Shown piece by piece: positions 36,561 to 44,528 of a stretch of DNA of 64,000 bases (position 1 is the first letter of the stretch; each line of letters starts with the position of its first letter). A model generated the notes under the pieces. The model worked only from the letters and a program-made list of their open reading frames with translations, did no database searches and was not told where the DNA came from. The stretch spans positions 2,356,001-2,420,000 of the forward strand of contig NZ_CP085242.1 in NCBI RefSeq assembly GCF_044810985.1, read 5' to 3'. This stretch comes from Marinospirillum sp031581385. GTDB lineage: Bacteria; Pseudomonadota; Gammaproteobacteria; Pseudomonadales; Halomonadaceae. A program made the position numbers and the translations under genes.

Positions 36561-38453
36561 TTGCCCGTGCGTGGTATCAGTCTTCTCACCCGAAAACGCT
36601 TTGCCCCCTTCTTCTGGACTCAGGCATTGGGTGCGTTTAACGATAACGTTTTCCGCTTTGCCCTGATGTTCACCCTGACCTTTACGGCAGCCGAAAGCCT
36701 GGCGCTGGACATCAATATTCTGATGAATCTGGCCGCCGGGCTTTTTATTCTGCCCTTTTTCCTGTTTTCCGGTATTGCCGGGCAGTTGGCCGACAAGTAT
36801 GAAAAATCCCGGGTGGTGCGGCGGATCAAACTGCTGGAGCTGGCCATTATGCTGGTGGCTCTGGCCGCTTTTGCGTTGCAGTTCTGGTGGCTGTTGCTGG
36901 CGCTGGTGTTTGCCATGGGAATGCAGTCCGCGCTCTTCGGGCCGGTCAAGTATGCGCTCTTACCCCAACACCTGGCGGATGATGAGCTGGTGGCTGGCAA
37001 TGCCCTGGTGGGTATGGGCACGTTTGTGGCCATCTTGCTGGGTACCTTGCTGGGTGGCCTGCTGGCTGGCTGGGCCGGTGAAACCCCTTGGCTGATAGGC
37101 CTGGCGGTGGTGGCTTTTGCCCTGCTGGGGGTGTTGGCCAGTTGGGGTGTGCCCGAAGCTGGGGCGGGTGATCCCGATCTGAAGCTGAACTGGAATATTT
37201 ATTCACAAACCCGAAATGTTCTTAAGGAAGCCGGAAAAAGGCGCAGCGTCTACCTGGGCATTCTGGCCATCAGTTGGTTCTGGTTTATGGGTTCGGGCTA
37301 CCTGACCCAGTTTCCCAATTTTACCCGCAGTGTGCTGGGCAGTGATGAAGGCGTGGGGACGCTCCTGCTGACCCTCTTTTCCCTCGGCGTGGGTGCGGGT
37401 GCTCTGCTGTGTGGTTACTGGTCACGCGGAAAAATTGAGTTGGGCATGGTGCCGCTGGGTGCCCTGGGCATGGCGGTTTTCTCCTTTGATCTTTACAGCC
37501 AGGCGTCGGTGTTCCCGGTTTTGCTCGAAGGCGAAGTGTTGCGCTCTTTGCGTGAGTTTGTGGCTCTGGGCGGCTGGCGGCTGGCACTGGATCTGATGCT
37601 GGCTGGGGTGAGTGGTGGCCTCTTCATTGTTCCCCTGTACAGCCTGGTACAAAGGCGCAGTCCCGTGGCGGTGCGCGCCCAGGTGATAGCAGCCCTGAAT
37701 GTTCTCAATTCCCTGGCCATGGTTTTGAGTGCTGTGGCCGGTATTCTCTTGTTGGGTGTACTCAACATCAGCTTGCCGGTTTTCTTTCTGCTGTATGGCC
37801 TGACCGCCCTGGTGGTTGCCTTGCTGGCGATGAAGCTGGCGCGTGATCCACTGCTGCGCTTTCTGATTTATTTGCTGTCCCACACTCTTTATCGGGTTCG
37901 CCACCGCGGCCTGGAAAACATCCCGGAGACCGGCCCGGCTCTGGTGGTGGCCAATCACGTCAGCTATGTGGATGCACTCCTGTTGGCCGGGGCCTGTCAC
38001 CGTCCCCTGCGCTTTGTGATTGACAAAGACATCCATGACCTGCCTTTTCTCAAACGTTTTCTGCAGCTGGTGGGAACCGTGCCCCTGGCCTCGGAAAAAA
38101 TTGATCGTCACAATTTGCAGGCGTCTTTTTCCCGAATTGGCGAGACCTTAAACAAAGGCGAGCTGGTCTTCATTTTTCCGGAAGGCCGCCTGACCCGTGA
38201 CGGGGAACTGCAACCTTTCAAAAAAGGCGTGGAGCGCATCCTCGCTCAATATCCGGTACCGGTGATTCCCATGGCTTTACGGGGCCTCTGGGGTTCCTGG
38301 TTTTCCAGGGAGCAGGGTCGCGCCTTCAAAAAAATGCCACGACGCTTCTGGTCAAAAGTGGAAGTGGTTGCCGGAAAACCCTTGCAAGCGGATGAGGTTA
38401 CTGCCGAGTTACTCAGGCAAAAAGTGGCTAAACTCAGAGGTGAGTGGCGTTGA
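36561..38453 (+). CDS. Fusion of an LplT-like transporter and a PlsC-type acyltransferase
   Basis: A 630-residue two-part protein. Residues 1-405 are a 12-helix MFS transporter (FFWTQALGAFNDNVFRFALM, GMQSALFGPVKYALLPQHLA) resembling LplT, the lysophospholipid flippase. Residues about 430-630 are a glycerolipid acyltransferase with NHVSYVDALLLAG (motif I, NHxxxxD form) and FIFPEGRLTRDGEL (motif III). In E. coli LplT works beside Aas, which has the acyltransferase plus an acyl-ACP ligase; here the ligase part is missing. The fusion could import and re-acylate lysophospholipids. The start is TTG at 36561 with AAGGAG just upstream; GTG at 36567 is also possible. Confidence 0.85.
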   Translation: MPVRGISLLTRKRFAPFFWTQALGAFNDNVFRFALMFTLTFTAAESLALDINILMNLAAGLFILPFFLFSGIAGQLADKYEKSRVVRRIKLLELAIMLVALAAFALQFWWLLLALVFAMGMQSALFGPVKYALLPQHLADDELVAGNALVGMGTFVAILLGTLLGGLLAGWAGETPWLIGLAVVAFALLGVLASWGVPEAGAGDPDLKLNWNIYSQTRNVLKEAGKRRSVYLGILAISWFWFMGSGYLTQFPNFTRSVLGSDEGVGTLLLTLFSLGVGAGALLCGYWSRGKIELGMVPLGALGMAVFSFDLYSQASVFPVLLEGEVLRSLREFVALGGWRLALDLMLAGVSGGLFIVPLYSLVQRRSPVAVRAQVIAALNVLNSLAMVLSAVAGILLLGVLNISLPVFFLLYGLTALVVALLAMKLARDPLLRFLIYLLSHTLYRVRHRGLENIPETGPALVVANHVSYVDALLLAGACHRPLRFVIDKDIHDLPFLKRFLQLVGTVPLASEKIDRHNLQASFSRIGETLNKGELVFIFPEGRLTRDGELQPFKKGVERILAQYPVPVIPMALRGLWGSWFSREQGRAFKKMPRRFWSKVEVVAGKPLQADEVTAELLRQKVAKLRGEWR

Positions 38454-38486
38454 CCATGTTTGACACTGGAATCAGGGGGAACAGCC

Positions 38487-40232
38487 ATGCCCAGTCCGTC
38501 TCGGAATTCTGATCGGCTGACCGGCATTCAGGCCCGCCGGGCTTTGGATGAAGCCCGGTTTGCGGGGGGTCTGAGGCTCCAGCCGATGGAAATGGATGGG
38601 CAGCCAGCCGATGAGCCCTGGCCGGTCAGTCACCTGCAAGTCAGGCGCGATGAAGGCGTGCTGGAAGTCAAACTGCAGGGCAGTCTGGAGCAGATGACTT
38701 TTCTGGCACGCTGGAAGCTATTTGTCCTCTTCATCAAATACCGCAATCAGCAGCATGAAAGTGAAGCTCTGGAGGTCACCCGGATTCAGCCGGGCAGCGA
38801 GTCCCTGACGCTCTTCCTGGAAGTACCCAAGACTTTCAGCAAGGTCTTTCATCGGGAATTTTTTCGGGTTTATCTGGATTCCGGGCTGGAGGTTCTGTTT
38901 CGTGCGCACTTGCCCCAGGGCGTAATCAGCGGTCGTCTGCTGGATATTTCCGCAGGCGGGTGCCGAGCTGGAGTGGCCTTTCAGGCTGCCCTGCAATTGG
39001 TTCGCCCCTTGCCGAACCTTCTGTCGGTGACTCTGGAGTTTCCCAACGGGGAAACGGCCACCACCCAGGCCGAACTGACCTATTTGCAGCCCAATGAGGA
39101 TTTCACCCAGGCTCTGGTGGGCTGGCACTTTGTGCATGCTGAAAGTGAAACCGAAAAACAATTTTTCCATTATACGTTGGAGGCCGAGCGGGAATTGGCA
39201 CGGCTCAAGCACCCGGACAAGGAAAACCTGCACAAATCCAGGCTGTTCCAGCATTCCCGGCAAGACAGGCCGCCTGCTGCCCGGGGTCGATTGCACCCGC
39301 CTTATGCGCTGGCCTCCAAAACCTGTCGGAAGCAGTTGCTGCAAGTGGCGGATCTGCTGGCGGCCCAGGTGTTGTTACTGGCGGCCAGAAAAAAACTCGA
39401 CTCGGTGCGTATGAGCCAGCTGGCCAAGCTGTTCATTAAGCTGCTGGATGAGGATTCTTCCGCCCTTCTGCTGGTTCTGGAACAACCCCAGCGGCAGATT
39501 AACCCGGTTTTACTGCATACCTTCAGAGTTGCCGCCCGTTGCTTTCCGCTGCTTTTCAAGGTGGGCCTAACCCGGCGTTATGAGCTGCCAGCTCTGGTTT
39601 CCCTGCTGATGCATGATCTTGGCAAGTTTTTTCTCGGGCATCAGCCCTGCTTCAACCCGCTCAAGGAATCGCGTGACTCTCTGCGGGAATTGAAGATCCA
39701 GCAGATTCAGTTGCTGCGATCAGCGTCCCAGCTGCAGTGGATACCCAATAGTTTGGGCGAGTCCCTGATGGTCAATGCCAATGAGCGCCTGGATGGCAGC
39801 GGTTATCCCCGCGGTCTGACCGGAAAAAGACTGGATGCCTTGTCACGCCTGATCGGGGTGGTCAAGGTGCTGGATTGTCTGGTGCATGGTTACAAGGATC
39901 CCGCGCGTAGCTGGCAGGAGGCGTACCAATGGGTGTACAAGAAGGATCAGTGGTTTGATAAGAGTGCCCTGAATACTTTTGTGACCACCCATGGCCTGCG
40001 CCCTGTAGGGAGCCACCTGCACTTTCAGTCCGGTGACCTGGCACTGGTGTCGCGGGTTTCCAACCGGGGGCAGCTGGAAGAAGTCATTCTGATCAGGAAA
40101 ATGGACAGCCAGGGTCAAATTCTCGAAGGCGAAGCCGTAAGAGGCACAGAATTGCAGGCTTTGGGCAACCCGGTTCGGGAAAAGGCCCGCCCGGAATTCA
40201 ATCCGGTTGCCTCTCAAAGCCTGTCCAAGTAA
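38487..40232 (+). CDS. PilZ domain fused to a degenerate HD-GYP-like domain
   Basis: A 581-residue protein; ATG at 38487 is chosen for the AGGGGGA six bases upstream. The N-terminal part contains a PilZ-like region (HREFFRVYLDSGLEVLFRAH, GRLLDISAGGCRAGV) that would bind cyclic-di-GMP; it lacks an obvious RxxxR. The C-terminal part has LLMHDLGKFFLGHQP near residue 376 and NERLDGSGYPRGLTGKR near residue 433, the HD and GYP motifs. The HH pair that normally precedes ER-DGSGYP is replaced by NAN, removing metal ligands, so phosphodiesterase activity is doubtful. It follows the fusion gene by 33 bases and is probably co-transcribed with it. Confidence 0.75.
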   Translation: MPSPSRNSDRLTGIQARRALDEARFAGGLRLQPMEMDGQPADEPWPVSHLQVRRDEGVLEVKLQGSLEQMTFLARWKLFVLFIKYRNQQHESEALEVTRIQPGSESLTLFLEVPKTFSKVFHREFFRVYLDSGLEVLFRAHLPQGVISGRLLDISAGGCRAGVAFQAALQLVRPLPNLLSVTLEFPNGETATTQAELTYLQPNEDFTQALVGWHFVHAESETEKQFFHYTLEAERELARLKHPDKENLHKSRLFQHSRQDRPPAARGRLHPPYALASKTCRKQLLQVADLLAAQVLLLAARKKLDSVRMSQLAKLFIKLLDEDSSALLLVLEQPQRQINPVLLHTFRVAARCFPLLFKVGLTRRYELPALVSLLMHDLGKFFLGHQPCFNPLKESRDSLRELKIQQIQLLRSASQLQWIPNSLGESLMVNANERLDGSGYPRGLTGKRLDALSRLIGVVKVLDCLVHGYKDPARSWQEAYQWVYKKDQWFDKSALNTFVTTHGLRPVGSHLHFQSGDLALVSRVSNRGQLEEVILIRKMDSQGQILEGEAVRGTELQALGNPVREKARPEFNPVASQSLSK

Positions 40233-40297
40233 GTCAAAAAATCATCAACCCGCAACCCTTTTGTCATCTGGTCGAGTTAGCTTGTGCTGCAAGTATT

Positions 40298-40324
40298 TTG
40301 ACAAGGCAGACTTATAAGTATAAG
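40298..40324 (+). promoter_or_regulatory. Candidate sigma-70 promoter
   Basis: A perfect TTGACA lies at 40298-40303 and TATAAG at 40319-40324 (five of six), with a 15-base spacer; a second TATAAG at 40313-40318 directly abuts it. It lies 42 bases before the ATG of the 194-residue unknown gene. Confidence 0.5.
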
Positions 40325-40365
40325 TTCTGTATCGAATTTGAGCAGGTAAAAAAAGGGAGCAAACA

Positions 40366-40950
40366 ATGCAATTGGTGCAACTGTCGCGTTTACGTCAGGC
40401 AACCCGTCCAGAGATTCAAGGTCTTCAGGCTTTGCCCTTGTTTGCGCAATCCGCTCAAAGGCTTTCTGAAGAAGGCGCAGGGCAGCCATTGCTGGTGCGT
40501 TTTTTTCATTTGTTGCACGATGCCGAAAAACAGCTTCTGCCTTTCTTCGCAAAAATGACCCGTGAGGAGTTTGACTGGATGAACTGGCTGCTTTCGCCCG
40601 AGCTGGGCTATCTGCTGGCCAGTCGTTATCAGTTTCTGCCGCGGCCCAGTGCAAATACCGGCATGGCTCTCAACCTGACCAGCCTGCCCCAGGCTTTGGG
40701 CAGCGCCTGGGCACTTCTACATGTCAATGCCCAGGTGGCGCAGTTGTTTCCGACCGATCAGGCATGCGGCCTGAATACCCGTCTGTTGCAGCAACTGGAA
40801 GCGCTGGTGCAGATTTATTGCAGCAATCCGGCGGATCTTATGGAAACCCAGGCGGCGGCCAAAGCCACCCTGAAGGCTTTGTCTCGGGAGATTCAGAGTT
40901 GGGGATGGGCAGAGACAGAGCCTGGCTATCCCCTGGAAGCCACCGCCTGA
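40366..40950 (+). CDS. Hypothetical protein, helical, 194 residues
   Basis: A 194-residue protein that I do not recognise. It starts MQLVQLSRLRQATRPEIQGL with AAAAAAAGGGAGCAAACA upstream, a strong ribosome-binding site, and a good promoter before that. The sequence is mostly predicted helix, with many Leu, Gln and Ala, no signal peptide, no membrane segment and no catalytic signature. Segments such as HLLHDAEKQLLPFFAKMTRE suggest a helical bundle. It sits between the PilZ/HD protein and a diguanylate cyclase, so a link to cyclic-di-GMP signalling is possible but only inferred from position. Confidence 0.75.
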   Translation: MQLVQLSRLRQATRPEIQGLQALPLFAQSAQRLSEEGAGQPLLVRFFHLLHDAEKQLLPFFAKMTREEFDWMNWLLSPELGYLLASRYQFLPRPSANTGMALNLTSLPQALGSAWALLHVNAQVAQLFPTDQACGLNTRLLQQLEALVQIYCSNPADLMETQAAAKATLKALSREIQSWGWAETEPGYPLEATA

Positions 40951-40964
40951 ACCGGATTTTACGA

Positions 40965-42593
40965 TCACGGATTGGTCAGTGGCTGGAAGAGTCGGTAGCA
41001 GTTTTTCCCGGCCTCTTTGGCCTGGTACATGGCATGGTCAGCGTGCCGGATCAAGCCATCCACTTCGGACTGATCGGCTGGGAAAAGCGTCACACCAATG
41101 CTGGCGCTGACTTGCAGCAGCTTGTCATCAATCACCAGGGGTTCTGAAGCAGCCTGCAGCAGGCGCTCAAGAACCCACTGATAGTCCTCGGGTTGGCTCA
41201 GATCCGTCAGAACCAGAATAAACTCATCACCACCCAGACGGGCCAGGGTATCGCTTTCCCTTAATGCATGGCGCAAACGCTGGGTCAGGGTGATCAGCAG
41301 TTGGTCGCCCACTTCGTGGCTGTGGGTGTCATTGATTTGCTTGAAACCATCCAGATCCAGAAAACCGACGGCCAGGGCGGTCTGGGTTCTCAAGCAGTGG
41401 GCTCTGGCCTGGGTGAGGCGGTCGGTCAGCAGAACCCGGTTGGGCAATTGGGTCAGGGAATCATAGTGCGCCATGAATTCCAGTTGTTTCTGGTGTTCCT
41501 TGATCAGACTGATGTCCGAAAAGAGGGAGACATACTGTTGTGTCTCGCCCAGTTCATCCGTGACCCGGCTGATGTTGCACATAGCTGGATAGATCTCGCC
41601 GTTTTTTCTGAGATTCCAGATCTCTCCCTGCCAGTGACCCTGGGTTTGCAGGGTTTTCCAGATGGCCCGATAAAAGCCCGGAGGGTGCTGATCCGATTTC
41701 AGCAGCCTGGGGTTTTGCCCCAGAACCTCTTCTCGCTGATAGCCAGTGATTTCGGTAAAAGCCCGATTGACTTCAATGATGTGGCCGTTGATGTCTGTGA
41801 TCAAAATGGCTTCACGGGCTTGCTGAAAAACCTTGGCACCCAGATGCAAGGCGGTGTCCGCGTATTTTTTCTCAAGAATCAGGGCGGTGATCTGGGCCTC
41901 CTCCTTGATGAGGTTCAATTCCCTTTGGTTGGGTGGTCTTTCTGTCTGACAGTAGACAGAGAGAATGCCCAGAGGCTGTCCCTGGGACGACAGCAGGGGT
42001 TCAGACCAGCAGTGGCCGCCCTTGTTATGGTTTTGCCGGTAGAATTCCCGCAAAGGGGTGCGCTTGGCCAGGCTTAAATGGCTTTCATCGTGGAGAAGGT
42101 TCAGCCTGCATTGGATGTAAGGATAAAGGGCTTCCAGGTTCTGGCTGAGCTGGTTGAGCAGCTCGTTCAAGGGGGTTCCGGAGGTCAGGGCCTGCAGGAT
42201 CTGATTGCGTTGCTGCTCACGAATTTCAATTTTTTTGCTTTCAGTGACATCCAGGCAATAGCCAATAAAGCCCCGGAATTCTCCCTGGGGAGAATAAAAA
42301 GGCGTGCCGTCATCCTGCAGCCAGCGATACTCGCCCTTGTGGTGGCGCAGCCGGTACACCATGCTGAATTTACGCCGGGCATCAAAAGCCTGGTTGTAGG
42401 TGTGCAGGCAAAGTTCAAAGTCATCCGGATGGACGCCTTCTGTCCAGCCATTGCCTTCTTCCTCCTCCAGGCTGCGGCCGGTGAATTCCAGCCAGGTGCG
42501 GTTGAAATAAAAGCAGCCCTTATCCAGGCCAGCCACCCAGATCAGCATGACGCCATGATCGACTATATCCTGATAGAAAGATTCGCTATACAT
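40965..42593 (-). CDS. PAS-GAF-PAS-GGDEF diguanylate cyclase
   Basis: A 542-residue cytoplasmic protein; ATG at 42593 is chosen over an upstream TTG, with AGGAG before it. Residues 1-120 are a PAS domain (HGVMLIWVAGLDKGCFYFNR; GWTEGVHPDDFELCLHTYNQ), a GAF-like region follows (about 130-245), then a second PAS (GAKVFQQAREAILITDINGH) and the GGDEF domain (ARLGGDEFILVL near residue 455). The catalytic GGDEF is intact, so it should make cyclic-di-GMP. No RxxD inhibitory site is seen five residues before the GGDEF (ESDTLARLGGDEF lacks the Arg). No transmembrane segment is present. Confidence 0.92.
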   Translation of the reverse strand: MYSESFYQDIVDHGVMLIWVAGLDKGCFYFNRTWLEFTGRSLEEEEGNGWTEGVHPDDFELCLHTYNQAFDARRKFSMVYRLRHHKGEYRWLQDDGTPFYSPQGEFRGFIGYCLDVTESKKIEIREQQRNQILQALTSGTPLNELLNQLSQNLEALYPYIQCRLNLLHDESHLSLAKRTPLREFYRQNHNKGGHCWSEPLLSSQGQPLGILSVYCQTERPPNQRELNLIKEEAQITALILEKKYADTALHLGAKVFQQAREAILITDINGHIIEVNRAFTEITGYQREEVLGQNPRLLKSDQHPPGFYRAIWKTLQTQGHWQGEIWNLRKNGEIYPAMCNISRVTDELGETQQYVSLFSDISLIKEHQKQLEFMAHYDSLTQLPNRVLLTDRLTQARAHCLRTQTALAVGFLDLDGFKQINDTHSHEVGDQLLITLTQRLRHALRESDTLARLGGDEFILVLTDLSQPEDYQWVLERLLQAASEPLVIDDKLLQVSASIGVTLFPADQSEVDGLIRHADHAMYQAKEAGKNCYRLFQPLTNP

Positions 42594-42682
42594 GGGCAGC
42601 AAAGCTCCTGAAGAAGGTCTTCAAGAATTGAGTATAGGCTTTCATCAGGGCTTTGCCAGGTAGGAATGTGAAATATCTATCT

Positions 42683-43357
42683 TTAGGTGTGGAGCGGCTT
42701 GCAAGCCTTGATCAGGGCCTTGAACAACTGGCGTTGACGCCTGATCAGCAGCAAAAATTCCGGGTGCCACTGAACCCCAATCAGAAAACCGTAATCCGGG
42801 TCTTCTATGGCTTGTATGATGCCGTCCAGGTCGGTGCCACTGACCTGAAATCCGGCACCAGTTTTGTTGATGGCCTGGTTATGCAGGCTATTGATTCGGG
42901 CTGTTTGACGACCCATGAACTCGGCCAGCCAGGTGTTGGGATGAATGCACAGGGTTTTTAGGGGCAGGATGGTCCAGCGGTGGGAGGTTTTTTCGCGCTG
43001 CTTCAACAATTCCTGGTAGAGGGTGCCGCCCCGGTAGACATTCATCAGTTGCGCACCCCGGCAGATTCCCAGCATTGGGAGTTTGCGGGTCAGTGCCAAG
43101 TCGATCACCGCCATTTCCAGCTTGTCGCGTGCGGAGTCATACTTGGGCTCGACTTCAGGTTTGGCGGCATAAAGCACCGGGTCGATATCGTGCCCGCCGG
43201 TTACGACAACGCCATCAAAGGTGTAGTCTTCCGGATTGTGGCTGGGACGCAGCTGCAGGGGCTGGCCACCATAAAGACGCACGGCCAGGGCGACCAGAAA
43301 CCGGGGGCCGAAGGCGCCCTTTTCCGGGCCGGTAATGGCAATTACTGGCTGAGCCAT
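42683..43357 (-). CDS. Class I glutamine amidotransferase (peptidase C26, PuuD-like)
   Basis: A 224-residue GATase. The nucleophile Cys is in MLGICRGAQLMNVYRGGTLY and the His-Glu pair in GVQWHPEF; VVTGGHDIDPVLYA is the C26-family signature near residue 53. Relatives hydrolyse gamma-glutamyl amides such as gamma-glutamyl-GABA. Its start overlaps the end of the amidoligase gene by 16 bases, so they are translated together. The pair suggests that this enzyme supplies ammonia to, or removes a gamma-glutamyl group from, the product of the amidoligase. Confidence 0.85.
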   Translation of the reverse strand: MAQPVIAITGPEKGAFGPRFLVALAVRLYGGQPLQLRPSHNPEDYTFDGVVVTGGHDIDPVLYAAKPEVEPKYDSARDKLEMAVIDLALTRKLPMLGICRGAQLMNVYRGGTLYQELLKQREKTSHRWTILPLKTLCIHPNTWLAEFMGRQTARINSLHNQAINKTGAGFQVSGTDLDGIIQAIEDPDYGFLIGVQWHPEFLLLIRRQRQLFKALIKACKPLHT

Positions 43358-44340
43358 AGATTTTCAATTTCCTGTATCCATTTGCCCATCAAGCGTTCAA
43401 TGGGTCTGTTCAAGTGTTTGCGGTAGGCTTGGCAGCAGGCCTGAAGGCGTTCCCGGTCAGCCGCCAGACGCTCGACTTCAACCCAGTCATTCCAGGAGGT
43501 GAAAAGCCCCCAGTCCGGGCTGTGAATCTCACTGCTGGGCAGGCGGTAATGAAAGGTGGGGCGGGGTTTGATCAGAGGATCATCTGTGGTTCGTCGAACC
43601 CTGGCTTTATCCAGATGCAGAAACAGCGGCAAACAATCCAGGGCCCGGTTGCGGGTGGGGTTGTCTGCCAGGTAGTCATCAATCAGCTGCTCGCGATCTG
43701 GCCAGTAGTCTTCAGCCACCACTTTTTTGATGTAGCGGGCCGGGAAGGGGTTGATGTAACTGGTGACCTGCCTGGAAAGGTCAATTTGGGCGCGCTGATG
43801 CAGCCAGTCATAAAGACAAAGAAAGGCTTTGATGAAGCGGGTCAGGGTCTCGGGCCGGGAGTCGGGTACCTCGGGATTCAACTGCATGCCAAAAGCATTG
43901 ACCAGGCTGTCGGAGGAACCCTTGGCACCTGCCTGGCGGAGTTGCTGGATGATGACTTCCACTTCCGGGAGGCGATCCAGGGTTAAAGGGGGGCTGACCA
44001 GTTCAAACGGCACCAGGCTTTCCGCAAACCAGGCCAGGGCCTCTTCTGCAGAATTGCCCAGCTCTCCACCGAGGGTGCTGCTGGGTCTTTCTTCCCGTCC
44101 CATCTGCTTGAGCAGATGAAAATCCAGCTCCACAATCCAGTCTTCCCCCTGGGAATCCGCAATTTGACGTTCATAACGTCCCTGGGTGGAAACCCGGCCT
44201 TGCAGCTGCTCAGCAACGATTTGGGTGATCTGCTCCAGAGTCAGCCCAGTCATTTCAATTTCAACACCCACACGGCGGGTGCTTCCCTGCTCATTGTGGA
44301 GCCAGGGCGGGTCAAGCAAAACCGTTTTCTCATTGCTCAT
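43342..44340 (-). CDS. Amidoligase family protein (glutamine synthetase-like fold)
   Basis: A 332-residue protein. The ATG at 44340 gives MSNEKTVLLDPPWLHNEQGS; AGGGG lies upstream, and the frame stays open only to a GTG. RRVGVEIEMTGLTLEQITQI near residue 25 has the ExE typical of the amidoligase family, followed by VELDFHLLKQ and, near the centre, SLVNAFGMQLNPEVPDSRPE, where His/Asn residues of such domains occur. Members are predicted ATP-dependent amide-bond formers acting on peptides or small acids, commonly in operons with GATases as here. The substrate is unknown. A short hydrophobic, apparently frameshifted reading frame precedes it. Confidence 0.8.
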   Translation of the reverse strand: MSNEKTVLLDPPWLHNEQGSTRRVGVEIEMTGLTLEQITQIVAEQLQGRVSTQGRYERQIADSQGEDWIVELDFHLLKQMGREERPSSTLGGELGNSAEEALAWFAESLVPFELVSPPLTLDRLPEVEVIIQQLRQAGAKGSSDSLVNAFGMQLNPEVPDSRPETLTRFIKAFLCLYDWLHQRAQIDLSRQVTSYINPFPARYIKKVVAEDYWPDREQLIDDYLADNPTRNRALDCLPLFLHLDKARVRRTTDDPLIKPRPTFHYRLPSSEIHSPDWGLFTSWNDWVEVERLAADRERLQACCQAYRKHLNRPIERLMGKWIQEIENLWLSQ

Positions 44341-44353
44341 GAGGTTGCAACCC

Positions 44354-44447
44354 CTAATCCAGGAGAATATCGATAGCCAGGATAACAATAAATCCGACCA
44401 GCACACCAAAAGTTGCTTTGCTTTTGTTTTAGCAAAGAATTCTTCAT
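44354..44447 (-). pseudogene. Possible frameshifted small membrane protein ahead of the amidoligase
   Basis: From the ATG at 44447 the minus strand reads MKNSLLKQ. If one A of an AAAA run (about 44425) is removed, it continues SKATFGVLVGFIVILAIDIL and ends LD at the TAG at 44354-44356: a 30-residue peptide with one membrane segment. As given, the frame is broken and ends near the amidoligase start. The length 94 is one base over a multiple of three. It may be a real small gene with a homopolymer error, a decayed gene, or chance. Confidence 0.25.
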
Positions 44448-44528
44448 GTATAGTGAAAGAACCGTAATATCAAAGTGATGAGCAACTCAGCATATAAGAA
44501 GTAACTGACTTTTACCAAGGCTGCCACT

